Positions 22,478 through 30,997 of a stretch of DNA of 33,886 nt are shown here, in pieces; position 1 is the first letter of the stretch, and each line of letters begins with the position of its first letter. The DNA lies in the NCBI RefSeq assembly GCF_001552555.1, contig NZ_BCRK01000051.1, forward strand, positions 1-33,886, read 5' to 3'. The position numbers were made by a program, and so were the translations under genes. The notes under the pieces were generated by a model. It saw only the letters and a list, made by a program, of their open reading frames with translations. It was not told where the DNA came from and searched no databases. Source of the DNA: Nocardiopsis trehalosi NBRC 14201. GTDB lineage: Bacteria; Actinomycetota; Actinomycetes; Streptosporangiales; Streptosporangiaceae.

Positions 22478-23932
22478 TCAAGAGGTGCCGACCCGGGACG
22501 CCGCCGCGTCCCACGCCGCGCGGTCGCCCGACGGGGTGTAGCGGCGGGTCTCCTGGGTGGTGCGGACGAGCGCGCGCAGGTCGTGGAGGTCACCGCCCAC
22601 CCCCGCCGCCCGCGCCTGCACGACGAGGTTGCCCACGGCGGTCGCCTCGACCGGCCCGGCCAGCACCGGCACCCCCAGGGCGTCGGCGGTCCACTGGCAC
22701 AGCAGCGCGTTGCGCGCCCCGCCGCCCACCAGGTGGACGACGTCGACGTCGCGGCCGGCCAGCTCCGCCGCCCGCCGCAGGGCGTCCCGGTGCGCCAGCG
22801 CCAGGCTCTCCAGCACGCATCGCAGCAGCGCGCCGCGCCCCTCGGGCACCGGCTGGCCGGTGGCCCGCAGCGCCGCGCCGATCCGGTCCGGCATCGCGCC
22901 CGGGGCCAGGAAGGCGGGGTCGCCCGCGTCGATCAGCGCGGCGAAGGGGGCGGCGCGCGCGGCGTCGCGCAGCAGCCCCGGCAGCGCGCGGTCGTCCAGC
23001 CCCCACGCGCGCAGGCACTCCTGCACCAGCCACAGCCCCATGATGTTGCGCAGGAACCGGGTGGTGCCGTCCACCCCCAGCTCGTTGGTGAAGTTGGCCG
23101 CCCGCGCCTCGGCGGTCACCACCGGGGCGGGCAGCTCCAGACCCGCCAGCGACCACGTGCCGCACGACACGTAGCCGAACCGGCCGCCGTCGGCGGGCAC
23201 CCCCGCGACCGCCGACGCGGTGTCGTGCGAGGCGACGGCGGTGACGACCGCGCCCGCCAGGCCGGTCTCCTCGGCCACCGGGCCCAGCAGCGGGCCCACC
23301 CGCTCGCCCGGCCGCACCAGCCCCGGCAGCAGCGACGGCGCCGCGCCCGCGGCCGCCACCAGGTCGGGCGCCCACTCCCGGGTGGCCACGTCGAGCAGTC
23401 CGGTGGTGGAGGCGTTGGTCGCCTCGGCCGCACGCACCCCGGTCAGCCAGTACCCCAGCAGGTCGGGGACGAGCAGCAGGGTGGCGGCCGCCCGCAGCGC
23501 CGCCGAACCGCGCGCCGCCGCCAGCTGGAACACCGTGTTGAACGGCTGGAACTGGAGCCCGTTGCGGGCGTACAGGGCGTCGGCCCCGAACTCGGCGGTG
23601 AACCGTCGCGCGACCCCCTCGGTGCGGTCGTCGCGGTAGTGGTGGGGCACGCCGAGCAGCGCCCCGTCGGCGTCGAGCAGCCCGTAGTCGACCGCCCACG
23701 CGTCGATGCCCACCGACACCGGGGTGTACCCCGCCGCCACCCGCAGCCCGTCGAGGACCTGCCGGTACAGCCCCGTGGCGTCCCAGTGCAGACCGGTGGG
23801 CAGCCGCAGCGGGCGGTTGGCGAACCGGTGGACCTCGGTCACGCGCAGCTCGGCGCGGCCGAACCGGCCCACGACGACGCGCCCGCTGGACGCGCCGAGG
23901 TCGACGGCGGCGAAGGTGGCGGAGTTCGGCAC
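22478..23932 (-). CDS. rhaB: Rhamnulokinase
   Basis: This 484-residue FGGY-family sugar kinase phosphorylates L-rhamnulose to L-rhamnulose-1-phosphate with ATP. The N-terminal nucleotide loop AAVDLGASSGRVVVG is at residues 8-22. Substrate-region motifs include GIDAWAVDYGLLD (75-87). The catalytic base lies in VASHDTASAVAG, Asp237, which falls at the same number as the E. coli RhaB base. The C-terminal ATP site contains VVHLVGGGARNALLCQWTADALG. The GTG start at 23932 is preceded by GGAAGG. It is the last gene of the rhamnose operon, separated from the aldolase gene by 99 bp with a strong hairpin. Confidence 0.95.
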   Translation of the reverse strand: MPNSATFAAVDLGASSGRVVVGRFGRAELRVTEVHRFANRPLRLPTGLHWDATGLYRQVLDGLRVAAGYTPVSVGIDAWAVDYGLLDADGALLGVPHHYRDDRTEGVARRFTAEFGADALYARNGLQFQPFNTVFQLAAARGSAALRAAATLLLVPDLLGYWLTGVRAAEATNASTTGLLDVATREWAPDLVAAAGAAPSLLPGLVRPGERVGPLLGPVAEETGLAGAVVTAVASHDTASAVAGVPADGGRFGYVSCGTWSLAGLELPAPVVTAEARAANFTNELGVDGTTRFLRNIMGLWLVQECLRAWGLDDRALPGLLRDAARAAPFAALIDAGDPAFLAPGAMPDRIGAALRATGQPVPEGRGALLRCVLESLALAHRDALRRAAELAGRDVDVVHLVGGGARNALLCQWTADALGVPVLAGPVEATAVGNLVVQARAAGVGGDLHDLRALVRTTQETRRYTPSGDRAAWDAAASRVGTS

Positions 23933-23987
23933 GGATCGGACCTTCCGAGGGGGCGCCGGCGACGCGGGACCGATGGGGACGGGCGCC

Positions 23988-24018
23988 GGGCCGCCGCGCC
24001 CCCACAGCGCGGCGGCCC
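23988..24018 (-). terminator. Intra-operon hairpin between rhaD and rhaB
   Basis: A perfect 11-bp stem, GGGCCGCCGCG with CGCGGCGGCCC, around a 9-nt loop lies 13 bp past the aldolase/dehydrogenase stop. It is stem-strong enough to attenuate or to protect the upstream mRNA 3' end, lowering kinase expression relative to upstream genes. Confidence 0.5.
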
Positions 24019-24031
24019 GGCACGGACGGGG

Positions 24032-26083
24032 TCAGCGCAGGAACGCGGCGGCCACGCCGGCGTCCACGGGCACGTGCAGCCCCGTGGTGTGGCTCAGCTC
24101 GCCGCAGGTCAGCGCGTAGACGGCGTTGGCGACGTGCTCGGGCAGCACCTCGCGCTTGAGCAGGGTGCGCCGGGCGTAGAAGGCGCCCAGCTCCTCCTCG
24201 GGCACGCCGTAGACCGCGGCCCGCTGGGCGCCCCACCCCCCGGCGAAGATGCCGGAGCCGCGCACCACCCCGTCGGGGTTCACCCCGTTGACGCGGACGC
24301 CGTGCTCGCCCAGCTCCGCGGCGAGCAGCCGCACCTGGTGCGCCTGGTCGGCCTTCGCGGCGCCGTAGGCGATGTTGTTGGGGCCCGCGAACACGCCGTT
24401 CTTGCTCGCGATGTAGACGATGTCGCCGCCCATGCCCTGCGCGGTGAGGACGCGCGCGGCCTCGCGTGCCACGACGAAGGACCCGCGCGCCATCACCGCG
24501 TGCTGCACGTCCCAGTCGGCGTCCTCGGTCTCCAGCAGCGGCTTGGAGATCGACAGCCCGGCGTTGTTCACGACCAGGTCGACGCCGCCGAACGCCAGCA
24601 CGGCGGCCCGCAGCGCCGCCGCGACCTGCGCCGAGTCGGTGACGTCCACCGCCACCGGCACCGCGGCGTCGGGCCCGCCGATCTCGGCGGCCACCGCCGC
24701 CGCCGTGGCGGGGTCGCGGTCGGCCACGACCACGCACGCCCCCTCGGCCGCCAACCGCAGGCAGACCGCCCGCCCGATGCCCGACCCGCCGCCCGTGACG
24801 AACGCGACCCGGGTGGCCAGCGGGCGCGGCGCGGGCCGGCGCCGCAGCTTGGCCTCCTCCAGCTCCCAGTACTCGATGCGGAACTTCTCCGCCTCCGGGA
24901 TCGGCGTGTAACCCGACAGCGTCTCGGCACCGCGCATGACGTTGACGGCGTTGACGTAGAACTCGCCCGCCACCCGCGCCGTCTGCTTGTCGGCGCCGAA
25001 GGAGAACATGCCCACGCCCGGCACCAGCACGATCGCGGGGTCCGCGCCGCGCATGGCGGGGGAGTCGGGCGCGGCGTGCCGCTCGTAGTAGGCGCGGTAG
25101 TCCTCGCGGTAGGCGGCGTGCAGCTCGCGCAGCCGCGCGACCGCGTCCTCCAGCGGGGCGCCGGGGGCCACGTCGAGCACGAGCGGCCGCACCTTGGTGC
25201 GCAGGAAGTGGTCGGGGCAGGACGTGCCCAGGGCCGCCAGCCTCGGGTGCTCGGCGCGCGCCAGGAAGTCCAGCACCTCGGGGGAGTCGGTGTAGTGCCC
25301 CACCTGCGGGCGGTCGGTGGACGCCAGCCCCCGCACCACCGGCAGCAGGGCGGCGGCGCGCGCGTGCCGCTCGGCCTCGGGCAGGGGCGCGTACCCCGCC
25401 ACCGGCTCCCCGAAGGGGTGCGGGCGGCCCTCGGCGCGCGCGGCGATGAACCGCTCGGCGGTGCGGATGATCTCCAGCGAGTTCGCCTCGCACTCCTCGC
25501 TGGTGGCCCCCCACGCGGTGATGCCGTGCCCGCCGAGGACCACCCCGATCGCCTCGGGGTGGTCGCGGTGCACGGCGGCGATGTCCAGGCCGAGCTGGAA
25601 CCCGGGCCGCCGCCACGGCACCCACGCCACCCGCCCGCCGAAGCACGCGGCGGTCAGCGCCTCCCCGTCGGCCGCGCACGCCAGCGCGATACCGGAGTCG
25701 GGGTGCAGGTGGTCGACGTGCGCGGCCGCCACCAGTCCGTGCATGGCGGTGTCGATCGACGGCGCCGCGCCGCCCGCGCCGTGGGCGCAGTAGGCGAACG
25801 CGGCGACCATCTCGTCCTCGCGCTCCACCCCCGGGTAGACGCCCGGCAGGGCGCGCAGCCGGTCGAGGCGGAGCACGGCCAGCCCTGACGCGCGCAGCGT
25901 GCCCAGGTCGCCGCCCGACCCCTTGACCCACATCAGCTCCACGGGCTCGCCGGTGACGGGGTCGGGCGCCGCCCCCTTGGCCGAGGCGTTGCCGCCCGCG
26001 TAGTTGGTGTTGCGCGGGTCGGCGCCCAGCCGGTGCGAGCGGTCCAGCAGGGCGGCGACCTCGGGGTGGGTGTGCTCGGTCAT
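24032..26083 (-). CDS. rhaD: Bifunctional rhamnulose-1-phosphate aldolase/lactaldehyde dehydrogenase
   Basis: This 683-residue fusion performs the last two steps of rhamnose breakdown. The class II aldolase half (about residues 1-415) splits rhamnulose-1-phosphate into DHAP and L-lactaldehyde. The probable zinc ligands are His125 and His127 (DHLHPDSG) and His186 (GGHGITAWG), and YAGGNASAKG near residue 30 is the phosphate region. The short-chain dehydrogenase half (about 424-683) has the NAD loop TGGGSGIG (430-437), NNAG, Ser560 and the Tyr573-x3-Lys577 pair (YGAAK). It would oxidise lactaldehyde to lactate. The length and domain order match the RhaD/YuxG-type fusions of rhizobia, Bacillus and actinomycetes. 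AGGGGA precedes the ATG. Confidence 0.95.
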   Translation of the reverse strand: MTEHTHPEVAALLDRSHRLGADPRNTNYAGGNASAKGAAPDPVTGEPVELMWVKGSGGDLGTLRASGLAVLRLDRLRALPGVYPGVEREDEMVAAFAYCAHGAGGAAPSIDTAMHGLVAAAHVDHLHPDSGIALACAADGEALTAACFGGRVAWVPWRRPGFQLGLDIAAVHRDHPEAIGVVLGGHGITAWGATSEECEANSLEIIRTAERFIAARAEGRPHPFGEPVAGYAPLPEAERHARAAALLPVVRGLASTDRPQVGHYTDSPEVLDFLARAEHPRLAALGTSCPDHFLRTKVRPLVLDVAPGAPLEDAVARLRELHAAYREDYRAYYERHAAPDSPAMRGADPAIVLVPGVGMFSFGADKQTARVAGEFYVNAVNVMRGAETLSGYTPIPEAEKFRIEYWELEEAKLRRRPAPRPLATRVAFVTGGGSGIGRAVCLRLAAEGACVVVADRDPATAAAVAAEIGGPDAAVPVAVDVTDSAQVAAALRAAVLAFGGVDLVVNNAGLSISKPLLETEDADWDVQHAVMARGSFVVAREAARVLTAQGMGGDIVYIASKNGVFAGPNNIAYGAAKADQAHQVRLLAAELGEHGVRVNGVNPDGVVRGSGIFAGGWGAQRAAVYGVPEEELGAFYARRTLLKREVLPEHVANAVYALTCGELSHTTGLHVPVDAGVAAAFLR

Positions 26084-26147
26084 GGTGTCCCCTGGGGTGA
26101 GTACGGTGCGGAAACAGCGGGGGCGGGGGCCCGGTCGGCGGCCGGGC

Positions 26148-27314
26148 TCACGCCCCCCAGCCGGCCGGGGTGCCGCCGACCCGCTCGGCGTCGATCCGCT
26201 CCTGGTAGCCGGAGCGGGCGAACGCGGCCATCGGGTCGGGGTCCAGCCCCTGGTCGGCGCGGAGCCCGGCCAGCAGCGGCCGGACGTCGGTGGCGTAGGC
26301 GTCCATCAGCACGCCGTTGGCGCCCAGGACGTCCCCGGCGGCCTGGGCGGCGGCGAGCGCCGCGGAGTCGACCAGCAGGGCCTTGGCCGTGGCCTCCTGC
26401 ACGTTGAGCACCGAGCGGATCTGGCCGGGGATCTTCGGCTCGATGTTGTGGCACTGGTCGAGCATGAACGCGATGCCCGCGGCCGGGTCCAGCCCGCCCC
26501 CGCGCACCACCTCGTACATGATGCGGAACAGCTGGAAGGGGTCGGCGGCGCCCGCCATCAGGTCGTCGTCGGCGTAGAACCGCGAGTTGAAGTCGAACCC
26601 GCCCAGCTTCCCCTCGCGCATGAGGAACGCCACGATGAACTCGATGTTGGTGCCCGGGGCGTGGTGGCCGGTGTCGACCACCACCTGCGCCCGGTCGCCC
26701 AGGTCGCGGCAGTGGGCGTAGGCGGTGCCCCAGTCGGGCACGTCGGTGGTGTAGAACGCCGGCTCGAACAGCTTGTACTCCAGCAGGATGCGCTGCCCGG
26801 CGCCCAGCCGGTCGCGCACCGCCGCCAGCGCCTCGGCCAACCGGTCCTGGCGGGCGCGGACGTCGTCCTGGCCCGGGTAGTTGGTGCCGTCGGCGAACCA
26901 CAGCTTGAGGTCGGTGGAGCCGGTGGCGTCCATGACGTCCACGCACTCCAGCAGGTGGTCCAGCGCCTTGCGGCGCACCCGGGGGTCGGGGTGGGCGACG
27001 CTGCCCAGCATGTAGTCGTCGTCCTGGAACACGTTCGCGTTGATCGCCCCGATGCCCACCCCCAGCTCGCGGGCGTGGGCGGCGAGCGCGGCGTAGTCGT
27101 CCACGGCGTCCCACGGGATGTGCAGCGCCACGCGCGGCGCGATCCCGGTGAAGCGGTGCACCTGGGCGGCGTCGGCGATCTTCTCCCGCGGCGTGCGCGG
27201 CACCCCGCTGCGGGAGAACACCTTGAACCGGGTGCCGCTGTTGCCGAACGCCCACGAGGGCAGTTCGATCGCCTGCCGGCGCAGGGCGGCGGCGACGGTA
27301 CCGGGGTCGGTCAT
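26148..27314 (-). CDS. rhaI: L-rhamnose isomerase, RhaI type
   Basis: This 388-residue TIM-barrel metal isomerase converts L-rhamnose to L-rhamnulose. It is of the RhaI/Streptomyces subtype rather than the E. coli RhaA subtype. Characteristic stretches are WAFGNSGTRFKVF (21-33), LKLWFADGTNYPGQDD (136-151), ILLEYKLFEPAFYTTDVPDWG (176-196), DTGHHAPGTNIEF (214-226) and DFNSRFYADDDL (241-252). Glu179, Asp214, His217 and Asp241 sit where barrel metal ligands are expected; that assignment is inferred. AAGGAG precedes the ATG. It lies between the mutarotase and aldolase genes in the rhamnose operon. Confidence 0.95.
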   Translation of the reverse strand: MTDPGTVAAALRRQAIELPSWAFGNSGTRFKVFSRSGVPRTPREKIADAAQVHRFTGIAPRVALHIPWDAVDDYAALAAHARELGVGIGAINANVFQDDDYMLGSVAHPDPRVRRKALDHLLECVDVMDATGSTDLKLWFADGTNYPGQDDVRARQDRLAEALAAVRDRLGAGQRILLEYKLFEPAFYTTDVPDWGTAYAHCRDLGDRAQVVVDTGHHAPGTNIEFIVAFLMREGKLGGFDFNSRFYADDDLMAGAADPFQLFRIMYEVVRGGGLDPAAGIAFMLDQCHNIEPKIPGQIRSVLNVQEATAKALLVDSAALAAAQAAGDVLGANGVLMDAYATDVRPLLAGLRADQGLDPDPMAAFARSGYQERIDAERVGGTPAGWGA

Positions 27315-27369
27315 GCGGGCTCCTTCGACGTGTGCGTGGCGGTGCGGGGGCGGGCCGGGCGGGGCCCGG

Positions 27370-27687
27370 TCAGTCCAGGTGGAACACCTCGGCGAGCGGC
27401 ACCATCCGCTCGTCGGGGCGGCCGGGCGGGCCCTCGAAGAACGGGGCCATCTCGGCCTGCCAGCGGGCGTTGACACCGGTGCGCTCCATCGCCGCCCGCG
27501 CCGCCGCGAAGTCGTCGGTCTCCAGGTAGCCGACGAGCAGGCCGTCGTCGCGGCAGAACAGCGAGTAGTTGCGCCACCCGCTGGCGCGGAGCGCCTCGCG
27601 CATCTCCGGCCACACGTCGGCGTGGCGCTCGCGGTACTCCGCCAGGCGCTCCCGGCGGACCCGCAGCAGGAAGCAGACGCGCTGCAT
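27370..27687 (-). CDS. rhaM: L-rhamnose mutarotase
   Basis: This 105-residue dimeric ferredoxin-like protein of the RhaM/RhaU family interconverts the alpha and beta anomers of L-rhamnose, so the isomerase receives its preferred form. Catalytic His22 is conserved in ERHADVWPEM, at the same number as in E. coli RhaM. Further typical residues are in GWRNYSLFCRDDGLLVGYLETDDF (37-60) and the C-terminal VPLAEVFHLD. The length is the family norm. GGAGAGG precedes the ATG. It follows the binding-protein gene after a hairpin. Confidence 0.95.
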   Translation of the reverse strand: MQRVCFLLRVRRERLAEYRERHADVWPEMREALRASGWRNYSLFCRDDGLLVGYLETDDFAAARAAMERTGVNARWQAEMAPFFEGPPGRPDERMVPLAEVFHLD

Positions 27688-27722
27688 GTCCGTCCTCTCC
27701 TCGAAGGGCCGTCCCGCGCGGA

Positions 27723-27747
27723 CCGCGCCGACCCCCGGCCGGCGCGG
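27723..27747 (-). terminator. Intra-operon hairpin between rhaS and rhaM
   Basis: CCGCGCCG (27723-27730) pairs perfectly with CGGCGCGG (27740-27747) around nine bases, ten bp beyond the binding-protein stop. Stem-loops at this position commonly stabilise binding-protein mRNA and reduce expression of downstream genes. Confidence 0.5.
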
Positions 27748-27757
27748 CCCGCCGCCG

Positions 27758-28831
27758 TCAGAAGTCGTAGTCGTCGATGTTGTCGGCGTTGAACACGGTG
27801 GGCGGGCCCAGGACGACCTCGCCGTCGGCGCCGACCGTGTACTCGCCGAGCCGGCCCGCCTCGAACGTCTCGCCCTCGGCGCCGGTGATGCGCCCCGCCG
27901 ACAGCGACGCGCCCGCGTAGGCGGCCAGGTAGGCCATGTCGCGCGGGTTCCACAGCGCGAACTCCTCGACGGTGCCGTCGTCGACGAACTCCCGCATCTG
28001 GTTGGGCGTGCCCAGCCCGGTCAGCGCCACCTCGCCCTTGAAGTCCGAACCGCTGAGGTAGCGCGCGGCCGCCGCCAGGCCGACGGTCGTCGGCGACACC
28101 ACGCCCGCCAGGTCGGGGTGGCTCTGCAGCAGCGCCTGCATCTCGTTGAACGACTTCTGGTCGTCGTCGTTGCCGTAGACGGTGTCGACCACCTCGATGC
28201 CGGAGTACTCCTCCGCCGCCAGCTCCTCCTCCATCAGCTCCAGCCAGGTGTTCTGGTTGGTGGCGTTGGGGGTGGCCGACAGGAACGCGATCTCGCCCTC
28301 GCCGCCGATCTGCTCGGCGATCATCTCCACCTGCACGGCCGCGATGTCCTCGGCGGTCGCCTGGTTCACGAACACGTCCCGGCACTCCGGGTCGGTGTCG
28401 GAGTCGTAGGTGACGATCGCCGCCCCCGCCTGCGACGCCTGGTTCAGCGCCCCGCACACCGCGTTGGGGTCGTTGGCGCCGATGACGATGACGTCGCTGC
28501 CCTGCTGGCTGAGCGTGTTGACGTAGCTCACCTGCGACGACGCCGACGCCTCGGACGGGCCGACCTCCTTGTACTCGCCGCCCAGCTCCTCGGCCGCCTC
28601 CTCGCCGCCGGCGTTGGCGTAGGTGAAGTACGGGTTGTTCAGCTGCTTGGGCAGGAAGCCGATCGACAGCCCCTCGGGGATCTCGGCGTCCGGGTCGGCC
28701 TCGCCGGCCGCCCCGCCGCCGCCCGCGCCCTCGTCGTCGCCGCGGGTGGTGCCGCCGCAGGCCGTGGCGGCCAGCAGCACACCGGCGACCGCGGCGGCGG
28801 TCACGCCGTACCTGATCCGGGTTCGCAACAT
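27758..28831 (-). CDS. rhaS: Rhamnose ABC transporter, substrate-binding lipoprotein
   Basis: This 357-residue periplasmic-binding-protein-like lipoprotein captures rhamnose outside the membrane. The N-terminus has basic MLRTRIRYG, a hydrophobic segment, and ATAC with Cys25 as the lipidation site. An acidic Gly-rich linker (26-50) follows. The mature domain is the ribose-binding-protein class, beginning IGFLPKQLNNPYFTYANAGGEEAAEELG. It also contains SDVIVIGANDPNAVCG and a late hinge-region GVVSPTTVGLAAAARYL. The start ATG at 28831 follows GAGGTG. It is encoded after the two permeases, as in other rhaTPQS-like clusters of actinobacteria. Confidence 0.94.
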   Translation of the reverse strand: MLRTRIRYGVTAAAVAGVLLAATACGGTTRGDDEGAGGGGAAGEADPDAEIPEGLSIGFLPKQLNNPYFTYANAGGEEAAEELGGEYKEVGPSEASASSQVSYVNTLSQQGSDVIVIGANDPNAVCGALNQASQAGAAIVTYDSDTDPECRDVFVNQATAEDIAAVQVEMIAEQIGGEGEIAFLSATPNATNQNTWLELMEEELAAEEYSGIEVVDTVYGNDDDQKSFNEMQALLQSHPDLAGVVSPTTVGLAAAARYLSGSDFKGEVALTGLGTPNQMREFVDDGTVEEFALWNPRDMAYLAAYAGASLSAGRITGAEGETFEAGRLGEYTVGADGEVVLGPPTVFNADNIDDYDF

Positions 28832-28899
28832 CGGGTTCACCTCTTCGTGCGTGGGGATGGGGGGTGCGGGGTCCGGGCCGCGTGCGGCGGCGGCCCGGC

Positions 28900-29964
28900 T
28901 CACGGCGGCGGCGCGGGCGGCCCCTGCGGCGGTGCGGCGGCGCGGCGCCGCTCCCGCAGGCGCGCGGCCGTGTTGGGCAGGACCACCGAGACCACCAGCA
29001 GCAGCCCGGTGACGATGTTGAGCGCGTCGGCGGAGACGTCGGCGAGCTGGAGCGCGTTGCGGACCGTGCCGAGCAGCAGCACCCCGCCGAGCACGCCCAC
29101 CAGCGCGCCCCGCCCGCCGAAGATCGACACCCCGCCCAGCAGGACGGCCGCCACCACCGACAGCTCCAGCCCGAACGCGTTGTCGGCCCGCGCGCTGCCG
29201 TACTGCAGCGTCCAGAACACGCCGGCCAGCGCGGCGACGGCGCCCGAGGCGGTGAACAGGCCGAGCTTGGCGGCCGGCACCCCGATGCCCGAGAACCGCG
29301 CCGCCTCCTCGTTGCTGCCGATGGCGTACAGCGCCCGGCCGAACGGGGTGGCGTGCAGCACCACGCCGAACACCACGGCGAGCCCGGCCACCAGCAGTGC
29401 CACCCACGGCAGGTCGGTACCCGGCAGCCGGGAGGTCGCGCCGCCGGTCCACGACATCGGGAAGTCGGCCACGGCCCGGTCGCCCAGGACCACGTAGGCC
29501 AGGCCCCGGTACAGCGCCATCGTGCCGATGGTCACCGCCAGCGACGGCAGCCCCGCGACGGTCACCAGCAGCCCGTTGACCACGCCCAGCACCGCCCCCA
29601 GCAGCAGGCACAGCGGGACGATCGTCTCCAGCGGCACCCCCACCCACCACAACTGGCCCATGACGGCGCTGGTCAGGCCCAGCGTGCTCGCGACGCTCAG
29701 GTCGATCTCGCCGGTGATGACGATGAGCGTCATCGGCAGCGCGATCAGCGCCACGCACGCGATGTCCAGCACCAGGAACCCGCCGTTGCGGCCGGTGGCG
29801 AACCCCTCCACCAGCAGCGACGCCGCCAGCACCGACACCGCCAGCGCACCCAGCACCGAGGTCTCGCGGGTCCGCAGCAGGGACCGCCACGCCGACCGGC
29901 CGGGCCGGCCCGCGCGCCCCTCCACCGCGGCCCCGGCCGCGGACGGACCGATGTCAGGCGCCAT
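28900..29964 (-). CDS. rhaQ: Rhamnose ABC transporter permease RhaQ
   Basis: This 354-residue inner-membrane permease belongs to the RbsC/BPD_transp_2 family. About eight to ten hydrophobic segments follow a cytoplasmic N-terminal 40 residues. The typical EIDLSVASTLGLTSAVMG (about 86-103) and the coupling-loop region NALQ/LGLFTASGAVAALAGVFWTLQYGSARADNAFGLEL (about 235-270) are present. The Gly-rich GGVSIFGGRGALVGVLGGVLLLGTVRN follows. Its ATG overlaps the end of rhaP by 11 bp. It has a Pro/Arg-rich tail. It pairs with RhaP to form the translocation channel. Confidence 0.93.
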   Translation of the reverse strand: MAPDIGPSAAGAAVEGRAGRPGRSAWRSLLRTRETSVLGALAVSVLAASLLVEGFATGRNGGFLVLDIACVALIALPMTLIVITGEIDLSVASTLGLTSAVMGQLWWVGVPLETIVPLCLLLGAVLGVVNGLLVTVAGLPSLAVTIGTMALYRGLAYVVLGDRAVADFPMSWTGGATSRLPGTDLPWVALLVAGLAVVFGVVLHATPFGRALYAIGSNEEAARFSGIGVPAAKLGLFTASGAVAALAGVFWTLQYGSARADNAFGLELSVVAAVLLGGVSIFGGRGALVGVLGGVLLLGTVRNALQLADVSADALNIVTGLLLVVSVVLPNTAARLRERRRAAAPPQGPPAPPP

Positions 29965-30997
29965 GGGAACCCCCTCCTCGGAGCCGGCGGGCGGCGCGCA
30001 CCGCCAGCAGCCGGTCCAGGCCGATCGCGACGAGGATCAGCAGGCCGACGATCGCCTGCTGCCAGAACGCGTCGACGCGCAGCATCGGCAGCGCCGCGTC
30101 GATGGTGGTGAGGAGCAGCGCGCCCAGCGCCGCGCCGTAGACCGTGCCGCTGCCGCCGAAGATCGCCACCCCGCCGACCACGGCGGCCGCGACCACCTCC
30201 AGCTCCATGCCGGTGCCCACGGTGGCGTCGAGGGTGCCGAACCGGGCCGCGTAGAGCACCCCCGCCAACCCCGCCAGCGCCCCGTTCAGCACGAACGGCA
30301 GGAACACCCGCCGGTCGACCGGGATGCCGCCGAGCCGGGCCGCGTGCGGCTCCGAACCCACCGCGTACAGCTCCCGCCCGCTGCGGTAGTGGCCCAGGTA
30401 CAGGCCGGCGGCGAGCACCACGGCCAGCGCCACCAGCGCCGGGACCGGCACGCCGAGCACCGTCAGCCGGCCCAGCCCGAGGAACGCGGCGGGCATGTCG
30501 GCGGCGTTGACCTGGGTGCCCGACGCCCACCAGTAGTCGATCCCCCGGAACACGTAGAGCGTGCCCAGGGTGACCACCAGGGCGGGAACCCGGGCCGCGG
30601 CCACCAGCACCCCGTTGACCGCGCCGCACACCGTGCCCACCAGGACCCCGGCCACCGCCACCAGCGGCAGCGGCAGCCCGGGGAACGACACGAACAGCGT
30701 GCCCACCGCGAACGCCGACAGGCCCAGCACCGACCCCACCGACAGGTCCACGTTGCGGGTGATGAGGACCAGGGATTGGCCCACCGCCAGGATCGTCAGC
30801 AGCGTCGCGCCCAGCAGCAGGTCGCGCACGTTCTGCCCGGACAGGAACCCGGGGTTGACCGCCGTCGTGGCCGCCACCAGCAGCACCAGCGCCAGCAGGA
30901 TGCCCAGCTCGCGCACCCGGCGGACCCGCCGCCCGGCGCGGGCGGCGCCGCCGGGTGCGCGCTCCGCCGGGGGCGCCCCGGTCGCGGGCGCGCTCAC
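29954..30997 (-). CDS. rhaP: Rhamnose ABC transporter permease RhaP
   Basis: This 347-residue RbsC-family permease has an Arg/Ala-rich N-terminal cytoplasmic tail of about 30 residues, then about nine to ten hydrophobic segments. Diagnostic stretches are [21 protein letters not shown] (about 80-100), [22 protein letters not shown] and the coupling-loop region [42 protein letters not shown]. The GTG start (30997) overlaps the rhaT stop in GTGA, so it is translationally coupled to the ATPase. It is distinct in sequence from RhaQ, so the importer core is a heterodimer. Confidence 0.93.
   Translation of the reverse strand: MSAPATGAPPAERAPGGAARAGRRVRRVRELGILLALVLLVAATTAVNPGFLSGQNVRDLLLGATLLTILAVGQSLVLITRNVDLSVGSVLGLSAFAVGTLFVSFPGLPLPLVAVAGVLVGTVCGAVNGVLVAAARVPALVVTLGTLYVFRGIDYWWASGTQVNAADMPAAFLGLGRLTVLGVPVPALVALAVVLAAGLYLGHYRSGRELYAVGSEPHAARLGGIPVDRRVFLPFVLNGALAGLAGVLYAARFGTLDATVGTGMELEVVAAAVVGGVAIFGGSGTVYGAALGALLLTTIDAALPMLRVDAFWQQAIVGLLILVAIGLDRLLAVRAARRLRGGGSHGA

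Noticed and set aside
22583-25888. Plus-strand open frame of about 1100 codons opposite rhaB and rhaD
   Set aside because: It is a shadow of the GC-rich third positions of the rhamnose genes; the product is His/Gln/Arg-rich low complexity with no domain.
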